Position numbers and translations under genes: made by a program
Part shown: positions 17,273-25,562 of the stretch, piece after piece
Numbering within the stretch: the first letter of the stretch is position 1
How the letters are laid out: every line of letters starts with the position of its first letter
The notes under the pieces: model-generated
Database searches by the model: none
Told to the model about the DNA's origin: nothing
What the model saw: only the letters and a program-made list of their open reading frames with translations
Source of the DNA: Flavobacterium hydatis
Lineage (GTDB): Bacteria > Bacteroidota > Bacteroidia > Flavobacteriales > Flavobacteriaceae
Assembly: GCF_000737695.1 (NCBI RefSeq)
Contig: NZ_JPRM01000033.1
Coordinates: 1-49,592 of the forward strand
DNA: 49,592 nucleotides
Reading direction: 5' to 3'

Positions 17273-18709
17273 ATGGAGTCAGAAAAACATATCAAACTCT
17301 CAGAGCTAAACGATAAAATTAGCGATGCCCTGACGGATCGTTTTAAAGGGCAAACATTTTGGGTTGTTGCGGATATTACTAATCATTCCTATAAGGCGGA
17401 TAAGAAAATTCATTATTTTGAACTTGTTGAAAAAGGGGCTACATCAAACAGTATTGTGGCGAAGATTGTAGGGAAAGCCTGGGGGACAGGATCGATGCAT
17501 CTTTCTGATTTTGAAAAAAACACAGGGCAGCGTTTTACCAATAATATTAATGTACTTGTTTTGGTAAGCGTGGATTACCATCCCTTGTTTGGTTTGTCCC
17601 TAAATGTGCTTGATATTGATACCAATTTTACTCTTGGAATTCTTGAACAGCAACGAAATGCTACGCTGAAAAGACTTGTGGAAGAGAATTCTTTTATCGT
17701 TAAAGAAGGGGAACAATACATAACGAGAAACAATCAAATAAAACTCCGAGCAGTCATCCAGAAAGTAGCGGTGATATCAGGGACTAATTCTGCTGGTCTT
17801 GAGGATTTCAGGCATACATTGGAGAATAATGATTTTGGATATGTTTTTGAGATTGATGATTATCCAACTATTGTTCAGGGGGATAATAATGCCAAGGTAT
17901 TTTTAGACAAACTAATTGAAGTGTACCGTAGTGGCAAATTGTATGACGTGGTTGTTATTACAAGAGGAGGAGGTGCACAATCAGATTTTCTGATATTTGA
18001 TAACTATAACATAGGGCGTGCTGTGGCCAAGTTTCCTATTGCAATTATTACTGGAATCGGGCATCAGAAAAATGTAAGTATTGTGGATCTCATGGCGCAT
18101 ACCCAGACTAAGACCCCAACGAAAGCCGCTGAGTTTATCATAGCACATAATCGCAGTTTTGAGCAAAATATTCTTTCGCTGCAAAAAAATATTGTCATTA
18201 AATCACAGCAGCTTTTTCTACTGAATTATCAGAACCTTTCCAATCTTAAGAGTACTATTTCCAATAATGCAAGGCAACTTCTTAGTGGACATAAAGATAT
18301 TTTAACAGCTATTAATCAAAATACAATTAATAGTTCCAAATCAATTCTGTATAAAGAGCATCGTCTGCTGGTGAATATGTCACATCAGATTTCGGGTAAA
18401 CCCAGGATTATCCTTTACAATAGGATCAATGATATTAGTAATACTATTAATAATCTAAAAACATTCACGAATCAGTATCTTCGCAATCAAAAGGGATATC
18501 TGGCACATTATAGTTCAAGTATCAGAATGATGTCCCCTGAGAATATCCTTAAAAAAGGCTATGCAATAGTTAAAGTGAATGATAAGATTACCAGTAATGC
18601 TGATACTATAGCTGTGGGTGATACCATTGATGTCATATTAGCTGATTCTATTTTTAAAACCACGGTCAAAGAAAAAACAAAATACAATGAAAGAGACACT
18701 GACTTATGA
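17273..18709 (+). CDS. xseA: Exodeoxyribonuclease VII large subunit
   Basis: A 478-residue protein with the XseA order: an N-terminal OB fold (KGQTFWVVADITNHSYKADK), the catalytic middle domain (DVVVITRGGGAQSDFLIFDN, then PIAIITGIGHQKNVSIVDL and THTPT-like KTPTKAAEFI), a long helical region, and a C-terminal LKKGYAIVKVNDKI segment as in XseA proteins. Exonuclease VII degrades single-stranded DNA from both ends to oligonucleotides. The 3' end overlaps xseB by 23 bases. The location beside mobile-element genes suggests an element-borne copy. Confidence 0.93.
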   Translation: MESEKHIKLSELNDKISDALTDRFKGQTFWVVADITNHSYKADKKIHYFELVEKGATSNSIVAKIVGKAWGTGSMHLSDFEKNTGQRFTNNINVLVLVSVDYHPLFGLSLNVLDIDTNFTLGILEQQRNATLKRLVEENSFIVKEGEQYITRNNQIKLRAVIQKVAVISGTNSAGLEDFRHTLENNDFGYVFEIDDYPTIVQGDNNAKVFLDKLIEVYRSGKLYDVVVITRGGGAQSDFLIFDNYNIGRAVAKFPIAIITGIGHQKNVSIVDLMAHTQTKTPTKAAEFIIAHNRSFEQNILSLQKNIVIKSQQLFLLNYQNLSNLKSTISNNARQLLSGHKDILTAINQNTINSSKSILYKEHRLLVNMSHQISGKPRIILYNRINDISNTINNLKTFTNQYLRNQKGYLAHYSSSIRMMSPENILKKGYAIVKVNDKITSNADTIAVGDTIDVILADSIFKTTVKEKTKYNERDTDL

Positions 18710-18893
18710 AGCCGCATATGGTGAGCTTGCAGCAATTGCAAAGGAGATTGAAAATGAAACCATTTCGGTTGATGTATTAGCTATAAAGGTTAAAAGGGCT
18801 TCGGAGCTTATTACTTTTTGCCAGACCAAACTTAAGTCAACTGAAAGTGAAGTGAATAAGATTATCAGTCAAATGGAAAATCCTACCAACTAA
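18687..18893 (+). CDS. xseB: Exodeoxyribonuclease VII small subunit
   Basis: A 68-residue protein matching XseB: LTYEAAYGELAAIAKEIENE, then SVDVLAIKVKRASELITFCQ and KLKSTESEVNKII. Several copies of this subunit bind each large subunit. It overlaps the end of xseA, which fits translational coupling and the excess of small subunit needed. A strong hairpin terminator follows. Confidence 0.92.
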   Translation: MKETLTYEAAYGELAAIAKEIENETISVDVLAIKVKRASELITFCQTKLKSTESEVNKIISQMENPTN

Positions 18894-19002
18894 GACAATC
18901 TGGTACCGACACTAATTTGATTGCATTTTCTATTTTTATACATGATGTGATATAAATAAGATATGTGATTTGATAATGCTGTATGGGCAATTATATGCCT
19001 AT

Positions 19003-19047
19003 TATAAATAAACCCATTAAGCAAACTGCCTAATGGGTTTATTTATA
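19003..19047. terminator. Bidirectional terminator hairpin
   Basis: A perfect 17-bp stem (TATAAATAAACCCATTA with its complement) encloses an 11-nt loop between the convergent genes xseB and 19107-19340. The A/T-rich outer stem gives a U-run in either direction. Confidence 0.9.
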
Positions 19048-19106
19048 TATTTAAGTAAAAGAAAGTTATTTTCTAATATCCAGAAAGAATAACTTTTTTA
19101 GTTCTG

Positions 19107-19340
19107 TTATTCTGACTGTGTCTGGTTATTGTTGGAAGCGTTACGCTTAATATGATAGTAAAAATCTTTTAAATGCCACCAGGCAGGACACATCTCAAGA
19201 GGCCCATTAAAATTAAGTATTCCTATGTAGCAGCTGTTTAAGAAAAGTTGTGTATCAAAAATTTTTGCCCATGGTTTCCATTGTACTTCCTGGGGTGGAG
19301 GTGTGCTTTCAAAATAGCGTTTTATTTCTTCGTGATTCAT
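19107..19340 (-). CDS. Small DUF6965-like protein
   Basis: A 77-residue protein (MNHEEIKRYFESTPPPQEVQ, then WKPWAKIFDTQLFLNSCYIG and PAWWHLKDFYYHI). It resembles, from memory, the small Bacteroidota family DUF6965, which has no known function. The Trp/Pro-rich middle and the length are typical. A truncated paralogue is at 13042-13119. It starts at ATG and converges with xseB across a terminator. Confidence 0.6.
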   Translation of the reverse strand: MNHEEIKRYFESTPPPQEVQWKPWAKIFDTQLFLNSCYIGILNFNGPLEMCPAWWHLKDFYYHIKRNASNNNQTQSE

Positions 19341-19790
19341 ACGGCAAAATTAAGTAAAATGCCAAAGTGTGTCAAGGACTTTGCGAAGAACTATAAATAT
19401 ATAATGCTATCTTGCTGAAAATAATATAAGGCAGTTTTTTTAGTACAAAAAAATCTCTTTTTTTAAGTATTCCTTTGGTTATATATCCTTGATCGTTTGT
19501 AAAAAACACCTCAAAAAGTAGATCGAATTTGGAGGTAGAGTGGTTGTTACTCAATCCAAAAAGAGTTTTAGTGCATGTATTGCTCTTAAAAACAATATCT
19601 CATCTCTTTAAAAAGTATCTTTAAGCCATAGTCAGGCAGCTAGCAGCCTATTTCTTTTTATAAAATAATTATACTAACAGGATTTATTTGCAGTTACTAT
19701 TGTGCAGTTACCAGAATTTGGAGGGAGCATAATTGGAAAAAAATAGAAAGGCAGTATAACTGTTGCTATAGTTATTGAAAAAAGCATATT
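19341..19790. other. Gap without a convincing gene
   Basis: Between two small genes. A 60-codon minus-strand ORF (19372-19554) starts only at TTG and has biased, low-complexity composition, so I do not call it. No hairpin or repeat stands out. Confidence 0.5.
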
Positions 19791-20009
19791 ATGAAAAAAT
19801 TTGGAATCAAAAAAGCAGGAGAAAATAAATGGGTGGTCTTGCATCATGAATTTCCAAAATTCACCTGTACTTTTGAGAATAAAAAATTCTATAATACTAC
19901 CAGAAAGATTAAAGGTTTATTAGATTATACAGCAGAACCAAGAGAAGTCATGGCCCTACAACTTATGGAGGACTGGCTTGTTAGAAACCATTCCGATAAA
20001 ATGGATTAA
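19791..20009 (+). CDS. Small hypothetical protein
   Basis: A 72-residue basic protein (MKKFGIKKAGENKWVVLHHE, then FPKFTCTFENKKFYNTTRKI and a helical C-terminus EVMALQLMEDWLV). No family recognised. The ATG follows an A-rich stretch, and the composition looks coding. It lies at the end of the mobile-element block, before the two small RNA genes. Confidence 0.55.
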   Translation: MKKFGIKKAGENKWVVLHHEFPKFTCTFENKKFYNTTRKIKGLLDYTAEPREVMALQLMEDWLVRNHSDKMD

Positions 20010-20261
20010 TTAATAGAGCACCTTATCTTAATTATTGCATTGTTACGTCTTTAAATAGATTTTCGTTGTACTACTATTTGTTGGGAGTTAAATTAATATT
20101 TAGCTTACTCAATATCTATCAAAAAAACAAGAGAGTATTTTGATAAATTATTTAGGTCTAAGAATATAAGTGGAAAATAACTAAATTAAGGTATGTTATA
20201 AAAAAGAATATTTTTTCACGATATTTTTTGTTAAACGGGTATGTAGTAATTGTTTATTGAC

Positions 20262-20283
20262 TATCTTAGTGATATACTTTGTA
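20262..20283 (+). promoter_or_regulatory. Promoter-like block of small RNA copy 1
   Basis: The bases before both RNA copies align: ATTG(A/C), then an ACT.TCTTAGTG-like spacer, then a TTTG box. Here it is ATTGACTATCTTAGTGATA followed by TACTTTG. It resembles the Bacteroidota -33 TTG / -7 TANNTTTG promoter, although the -7 box is one base off consensus. Confidence 0.45.
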
Positions 20284-20416
20284 GCATTAATTGTACTATT
20301 GCATAAGGCTTTTAGTAGGGTTATTTGATGAGTTTTGGGGAATAAAACGCATTAAATTTTATGTAATATTACCTCCTTTTAAAAGATGTCTTACCACGGC
20401 ATCTTTTTTTTTTGCT
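20284..20416 (+). ncRNA. Structured small RNA, copy 1
   Basis: About 130 nt with no credible protein gene. Outer stem TATTGCATAA (20297-20306) pairs with TTATGTAATA (20359-20368). Inner stem ATTTGATG (20323-20330) pairs with CATTAAAT (20350-20357). A 16-nt unpaired 5' strand lies between them, and a 19-nt loop holds TTTTGGGGAATAAAA. A terminator hairpin AAAAGATGTC/GGCATCTTTT (20381-20407) with a T-run follows. Copy 2 has the same plan with two fully compensated base-pair changes, which is direct evidence that the RNA fold is conserved. It could belong to a known Flavobacteria RNA class such as Flavo-1, but I cannot test that here. Confidence 0.72.
20381..20413 (+). terminator. Terminator of small RNA copy 1
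   Basis: AAAAGATGTC pairs with GGCATCTTTT across a TTACCAC loop, and a run of ten T follows. A textbook intrinsic terminator. Confidence 0.85.
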
Positions 20417-20609
20417 AAAATAACAGGTTATTCCACACCTAACAAAAGGCAAATAGGTATTTTAATATACTATTAAAAACAGGTATATTAGAAAAAAGAC
20501 TAAAATAAGATATCCTAATAAAAAGGAGTGTTTTTTACGATGATTTATTGTTTAACATCTTTATTTCAATTATTTATTGCGTACTTTAGTGTGACAGATT
20601 TGTTATATT

Positions 20610-20740
20610 AATTGTACTATTTCATGAGACTTTCAGAGTAGGTTTATTTGATGTTTTTTTGGGGTATAAAATGCATCAAAGACTCATGAAATAGTATTTT
20701 ATTTGATAGGATGCCTTAATCGGGCATCCTTTTTTTAAGC
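20610..20740 (+). ncRNA. Structured small RNA, copy 2
   Basis: This is a paralogue of copy 1, 320 bp downstream. Outer stem TACTATTTCATGAG (20615-20628) pairs perfectly over 14 bp with CTCATGAAATAGTA (20683-20696). Inner stem TTTGATG (20647-20653) pairs with CATCAAA (20674-20680). An 18-nt 5' internal strand and a loop with TTTTGGGGTATAAAA match copy 1. Terminator stem GGATGCC/GGCATCC (20709-20729) is followed by seven T. The conserved loop GGGGnATAAAA is the likely interaction surface. The region has no plausible ORF, so a trans-acting RNA is the best reading. Confidence 0.75.
20708..20737 (+). terminator. Terminator of small RNA copy 2
   Basis: GGATGCC pairs with GGCATCC over a seven-base loop, followed by a T-run. 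The stem sequence differs from copy 1 but the position relative to the RNA fold is the same. Confidence 0.87.
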
Positions 20741-20916
20741 AAATAAATGATATTGCTTTGTTTACCAAGAGCAAATTTACATTCTAAAAGTGTTATTAAA
20801 GATAGTAGAACTACAATTTAGAAAAAAAGCATTACTTGCCCTAATTAAGGAGTTTCTCTATTAAGATTTTATAATTCAACAAAGAGTTTTTCTTTTGTCA
20901 AAGGATATTGTGTTAG

Positions 20917-21645
20917 TTATTTTGAGAAAAAAACTTTACCAGGGTATTTTGTTGCATAGGCAGTTATTAACTGCATGAGGTAGTGGTTGCTTCTGTAGGA
21001 TACTACATATTCTTTTAGTTCATCATCTTGAGTCAAAGCAATATCGGATGAAATATAGCCCATACCATAAAAGTGTCCTTTTTCTACCCAGATACAGCTG
21101 CGCTCCTCTATAGTGCGGCCTTTATCGATAATAGCAAAACTTTTCCTGCTGGTTAACAAAAAATCAATTGCAGATTCAACTTGTTGGTTGTGTTGTGTAA
21201 TCTCAGGTAAATTTGACAGGTCTTTATTTTGGAACACAACTGGATCTTCTGTTGTACCATATTTACAGAACCGATGGTCAATTTCAAACTGCTGAGCAAG
21301 ACTACGGAGTACATTTATTCCATCGTAGATAGTATTGAAGGATTCAATGGCAGTTTGAAACTTTGCCATTTTTCCAATGGCAAGATAGCTGTACCCATTG
21401 CGAGCCTCATACCTGTACAGCCCATATTTGGGCTCAAAACGTTTTAAAGCCCTGTTATATCTGGGCCAGAGTTTTTGAATCTCGCTGCATTCCAAGAGCA
21501 ACGCCATGAGTTCAGTGGCACAAATTTCAAAAGAAATTCCGTAAATATCGCGTAAGAAATTTTGTCGTTGTGGATTGATGTTGTGCCCGCTGAAATGAGA
21601 AGCCACTCTTTTTTTTATGTTGATGGCCTTTCCGACATAGATTAC
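20917..21645 (-). CDS. 3' part of exonuclease/GIY-YIG protein (in -1 frame)
   Basis: This 242-residue reading frame begins, without its own good start, at VIYVGKAINIKKRVASHFSG. That is the second half of a GIY-YIG domain, and it continues through ICATELMALLLECSEIQKLW into a C-terminal domain typical of Bacteroidota exonuclease/GIY-YIG proteins. It is exactly in the -1 frame of the upstream exonuclease gene, and the two join at an A-run. Together they would make a normal 455-residue protein. A GTG at 21606 could be an independent start, but that would omit the YIG half. Treat it as the 3' part of one gene split by a one-base frameshift (real, programmed or a sequencing error). Confidence 0.75.
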   Translation of the reverse strand, partial: VIYVGKAINIKKRVASHFSGHNINPQRQNFLRDIYGISFEICATELMALLLECSEIQKLWPRYNRALKRFEPKYGLYRYEARNGYSYLAIGKMAKFQTAIESFNTIYDGINVLRSLAQQFEIDHRFCKYGTTEDPVVFQNKDLSNLPEITQHNQQVESAIDFLLTSRKSFAIIDKGRTIEERSCIWVEKGHFYGMGYISSDIALTQDDELKEYVVSYRSNHYLMQLITAYATKYPGKVFFSK

Positions 21646-22283
21646 TTTTTTTGCTGATCATAAAAATAATATACTCCTGGTTTTTCGGGTAATTGCTCAA
21701 AGTCTGAAGGAGGGAGGTTAGGAGGCAGGCGCTGATCTTGGGCAGTATTTTTAATCATCTTTGCGATTTCACCTTCATGATCCCATTGGAGTAATCTGGT
21801 AAACAATATAACTGTCGCATCAGCATCTCCACCCGCGCGGTGTCGGTTCTCTACGGGTATGTCAAGGGAAACGCAAAGATTTCCCAAACTATAGGAGCTA
21901 AAACCAGGTCTAATTTTTCTGGCTGCACGAACGGTGCAGAGTTTTCTGGCTGTCCATTTGAGTCCTGATCTTTCGAGTTCATGGCGAACGAAGGAATAGT
22001 CAAAATTAACATTATGAGCCACAAAGATGCGGCCTTCGAGCATTTGTAGTACCTGTTCTGCGATATCATCAAAGATTGGCGCATCGCGTACCATTTCATT
22101 ATTGATGCCTGTTAGGGCAAAAATGGGAAGCGGTATTTCTTTTTGTGGATTGACAAGCGTTTCAAAGCGATCCATCACTTTTTTACCATTGTGGATGATA
22201 ATGGCAATTTCTGTAATACGACTGCCACTGGCGTTACCTCCTGTGGTCTCAATATCTACTATGGCATACTGTACTTCTTTCAT
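21642..22283 (-). CDS. DEDDh exonuclease (DnaQ-like) with start of GIY-YIG domain
   Basis: A 213-residue product in its own frame. Exonuclease motifs are clear: AIVDIETTGG (Exo I, DxE), IFVAHNVNFDYSFVRHEL (Exo II) and HRAGGDADATVILF (Exo III, HxxxxxD). The C-terminus KPGVYYFYDQQKK is the GIY half of a GIY-YIG nuclease domain, then TAA. The last three codons are CAA AAA AAG, a canonical A-AAA-AAG slippery heptamer in the correct phase. A -1 slip restores VIYVGKA. The combined protein would be a proofreading-type 3'-5' exonuclease fused to a UvrC-like nick-making domain. It sits downstream of dinB and dnaE on the same strand, 145 bp away, and may help the mutagenic polymerase. Confidence 0.85.
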   Translation of the reverse strand: MKEVQYAIVDIETTGGNASGSRITEIAIIIHNGKKVMDRFETLVNPQKEIPLPIFALTGINNEMVRDAPIFDDIAEQVLQMLEGRIFVAHNVNFDYSFVRHELERSGLKWTARKLCTVRAARKIRPGFSSYSLGNLCVSLDIPVENRHRAGGDADATVILFTRLLQWDHEGEIAKMIKNTAQDQRLPPNLPPSDFEQLPEKPGVYYFYDQQKK

Positions 22284-22428
22284 CTGTATATATAACGTAA
22301 AAATGATACTTAATCTTATTAGGTTACTGGTATTACTTCAATATGGTTTTCTTCAACCTAATTATACAACTTAACAATCTATCAGTATTTCATTTATTCT
22401 ATTGGAAAACTTTCTTTTTATCCAAAAG

Positions 22429-25400
22429 CTAATGCTGTTGCTGTCCTAATGGTATTTGTTCCATCATTTTCTGCCTTGGAATATTAATCTCATGCTCCTG
22501 TGGATAAGGTGCGCGATGGGTCATACTCACATCTTCTCGTAACTGCTGATGAGCAGTATATTGTCTTTCTGGAGCATTAGAATAGCGAGGATCAGCAATA
22601 AAGGGCATCTTTGCCATTTTGGTTATGGTGACTGTTGGGAAATGATAATCTACTTCTACAGTACCCAAGAGTAAATAGCAACCACCACCCTGAAATGGAT
22701 ATTGAGCCAGACTATCAGGAAAATGCACCGTATCAAAATAATCTCCTTTAGCATCTATCCAAGTCCCGAAATACATTGTCCCTCTTTTGGTGGGTACGTG
22801 TTTTCTGGAGATGAGATAGGCAAGCATTTTTATTGTTTTTTTGTGATGACTGATTAAATCCTTAACCATTACCGATCCTCTGTATTTGGTTTGTAACAAA
22901 TCAAATGGGGTACAGGATACGGGAAAACTCAGTAGTTCAATCTCATCAAAAGCATCTTCAAAAGCAGAGCGTTCCAGCACAGGCAATTGATACTCTTTAA
23001 CAGGCTCTTGAAGCAACAGCAAGCTTCTGTTTTCGGGTTTGAAATTCACCAGTATGAGTCGGGCGATTACTAGTAGCTGATTCTTGGATTGTCCTGTAAA
23101 ACGAAAGGCACCGATGAAAATCAAGATCTGAATGCCTTCAATACCAATTGGAATACGATTGATGAAATTTTCCAGAGATAAGAAGGCACCTTGGGTCTCA
23201 CGCTCTGTGATAATAAGATGCGCCAATTTGGTTTCCAAACCCTCAAGATGCATGAACCCCAGATAAACATCGGTGCCATATAGTGTAGTCTCATAATCGC
23301 TTTTGTTGACACAGGGATTGTGCAAAGTAGCGCCTGACATTTTCGCCTCATGCACATAAACCTCTGTTCTATAAAAACCTCCCTGATTATTAATCACGGC
23401 TACCATAAATTCCACAGGATAATGTACCTTGAGGTATAAATTCTGATAACTCTCCACGGCGTAAGAAGCGGAGTGCGCTTTGCAAAAAGAATAGCCAGCA
23501 AAGGATTCAATCTGGCGGTATATTTCCTGACTGAGTTGTACGGAATGCCCTTTTTGCAGGCAACAGGCAAAGAAATTATCCTTTACTTTTTGCAAGGCGG
23601 CTTTGGAGCGTCCTTTACCACTCATGGCGCGACGCAGGATATCCCCATCGGCGGCGGGTAATCCCCCATAGTGCAAAGCAATTTTAATCACATCCTCCTG
23701 ATAGACCATAATCCCATAAGTCTCTCCGAGCTGCTCTTTGAACACCTCGTGAAAATATTCGAATTTATCGGGATGGTTGTGACGGAAGATATATTCCTTC
23801 ATCATACCAGACTGAGCTACTCCGGGACGAATGATGGAAGAGGCAGCCACTAGTATTTTATAGTTATCACAATTCAGGCGACGTAAAAGTCCTCGCATAG
23901 CAGGACTTTCAATATAAAAGCAGCCAATGGTTTTACCAGTTGCCAAATAGGTATTGCATAGAGCTTCATCTTTAGAAAGCGCTGTATTTCGAATGTCTAG
24001 GGCAATCCCGCGGTTCTTCTGGATGAGCTTCACACTATCATCAATATGTCCAATGCCCCGCTGACTAAGAATATCAAACTTTTCAAAACCGATGTCTTCG
24101 GCAATATGCATATCGAATAAGACAATCGGAAATCCTTTTGGAGGCATTTCCAGTGGGGTATAATTGGTTATAGGCTCTTCGGAGATGATAATTCCACAGG
24201 AATGCATGCTGCGCTGGTTGGGGTATTTCTCGAGTAACATTCCATATTCCTGCACGTATTTCACTATAGTATTGGTCTCGTGTAATGCCATGGGGTTTTT
24301 AGCCAGCATATCAAGCTCTTCTTTTGGTAGTCCGAATACTTTACCCACTTCTCGAAATATCGAGCGGTATTTGAACTCTACGTTGGTGCCACAAAAAGCG
24401 ACATGTTCGGCGCCATAACGGTTGAAGATATACTCCAGGATGGTATTGCGCTCTTTCCATGACCAGTCGATATCAAAATCGGGAGGAGTCTTGCGGTTGA
24501 GGTTCAAAAAACGTTCAAAATATAAATCAAGTTCGATAGGACAGATATCAGTTATGCCCAAACAATAACTTACGATACTGTTGGCACCGCTACCCCTGCC
24601 GATATGCATAAAACCGCAGCTGTTGCTGTACTGAATGATGTCCCAGGTAATTAGAAAATAGCCACTGAACTGCAATTCATCAATTACCTTTAACTCTTTT
24701 TCGACACGTGTCCGAGCTACCATATCCTCAGCACCGTATCGCCACAGTAATCCTTCAAAAGCTAATTTGGTAAGTAAGGCAATATCGGTTTCTCTGCTCT
24801 GGGTATAAAATTTTTTATTTTTCGGAGTCTTGAAGTCAAACTCAAAATTACACTCTTCTATTACTTTTTGGGTGTTGGCTATAATCTCGGGGTACTCTAT
24901 AAAAGGTGACAGTAATTGCTCCATGGGAATCATTACATCAGAAGTTTTACAGACATCTTCCTGAGTTAATTTGGATAGCAAGGCATTGGTATCAATAGCC
25001 CGGAGGATACGGTGCAAATTAAACTCTCTTTTGGTTCGAAAAACTACAGGTTGCAGGATGACCATTTTAGGCAACAGGGCTTTCCATTGGGCATGGAAAA
25101 GTTTGGGAAGCTGTTCGGGACGAATGCCGATGTACTCGTTTTCATTTAAAATTTGGGGTACATTCTCTAGGGGATAGATAACTACCACATCTTCCCACTG
25201 GGGTGCGGAAAAGGGAAGGGGTGTTCCATCAAAATTATGATCGGTAAGAAAACGGTTCATTTGACCTAGTCCAAAACGATTCTTGGCTAAGGCAATATAA
25301 CGAAGTTGATTTTCAAAACGCAATTCCATACCCACAATTGGTTTGATATTAACCTCATTACAAGCTTTTATAAAATCATAAATTCCTGTTACGGTATTGA

Positions 25401-25512
25401 TATCTGTGAGTGCCATTGCTTTTACATTGCAAGCCACAGCCTGTTGTACCAACTCTTGAAGTGGTATGGTACCATAGCGAAGAGAATGAAAAGAATGACA
25501 ATTGAGGTACAT
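22429..25512 (-). CDS. DNA polymerase III alpha subunit, DnaE type (mutagenesis cassette)
   Basis: A 1027-residue C-family polymerase. It has an N-terminal PHP domain (NCHSFHSLRYGTIPLQELV, ALTDINTVTGIYDF) in which the usual TDH motif is TDI, so PHP metal binding is probably impaired. It then has GRGSGANSIVSYCLGI, catalytic PPDFDIDW (343-350), FEKFDILSQRGIGHID with the third Asp, helix-hairpin-helix and OB regions, and a Pro/His/Gln-rich tail. It is shorter than the replicative Bacteroidota alpha subunit (about 1,500 residues from memory) and lies 50 bp after dinB. That is the arrangement of damage-inducible mutasomes (DnaE2-like role). Confidence 0.9.
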   Translation of the reverse strand: MYLNCHSFHSLRYGTIPLQELVQQAVACNVKAMALTDINTVTGIYDFIKACNEVNIKPIVGMELRFENQLRYIALAKNRFGLGQMNRFLTDHNFDGTPLPFSAPQWEDVVVIYPLENVPQILNENEYIGIRPEQLPKLFHAQWKALLPKMVILQPVVFRTKREFNLHRILRAIDTNALLSKLTQEDVCKTSDVMIPMEQLLSPFIEYPEIIANTQKVIEECNFEFDFKTPKNKKFYTQSRETDIALLTKLAFEGLLWRYGAEDMVARTRVEKELKVIDELQFSGYFLITWDIIQYSNSCGFMHIGRGSGANSIVSYCLGITDICPIELDLYFERFLNLNRKTPPDFDIDWSWKERNTILEYIFNRYGAEHVAFCGTNVEFKYRSIFREVGKVFGLPKEELDMLAKNPMALHETNTIVKYVQEYGMLLEKYPNQRSMHSCGIIISEEPITNYTPLEMPPKGFPIVLFDMHIAEDIGFEKFDILSQRGIGHIDDSVKLIQKNRGIALDIRNTALSKDEALCNTYLATGKTIGCFYIESPAMRGLLRRLNCDNYKILVAASSIIRPGVAQSGMMKEYIFRHNHPDKFEYFHEVFKEQLGETYGIMVYQEDVIKIALHYGGLPAADGDILRRAMSGKGRSKAALQKVKDNFFACCLQKGHSVQLSQEIYRQIESFAGYSFCKAHSASYAVESYQNLYLKVHYPVEFMVAVINNQGGFYRTEVYVHEAKMSGATLHNPCVNKSDYETTLYGTDVYLGFMHLEGLETKLAHLIITERETQGAFLSLENFINRIPIGIEGIQILIFIGAFRFTGQSKNQLLVIARLILVNFKPENRSLLLLQEPVKEYQLPVLERSAFEDAFDEIELLSFPVSCTPFDLLQTKYRGSVMVKDLISHHKKTIKMLAYLISRKHVPTKRGTMYFGTWIDAKGDYFDTVHFPDSLAQYPFQGGGCYLLLGTVEVDYHFPTVTITKMAKMPFIADPRYSNAPERQYTAHQQLREDVSMTHRAPYPQEHEINIPRQKMMEQIPLGQQQH

Positions 25513-25562
25513 CAGCTATTGTATTTAAAAAATTGTACTTACAAAAAGGTATATTTTGAAAT

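Noticed and set aside
19372..19554. Minus-strand 60-codon ORF
   Set aside because: TTG start only, poor composition and no context supporting a gene.
20291..20476. Plus-strand ORF through small RNA copy 1
   Set aside because: It runs through the RNA stems and the terminator. The aligned copy 2 does not keep the frame.
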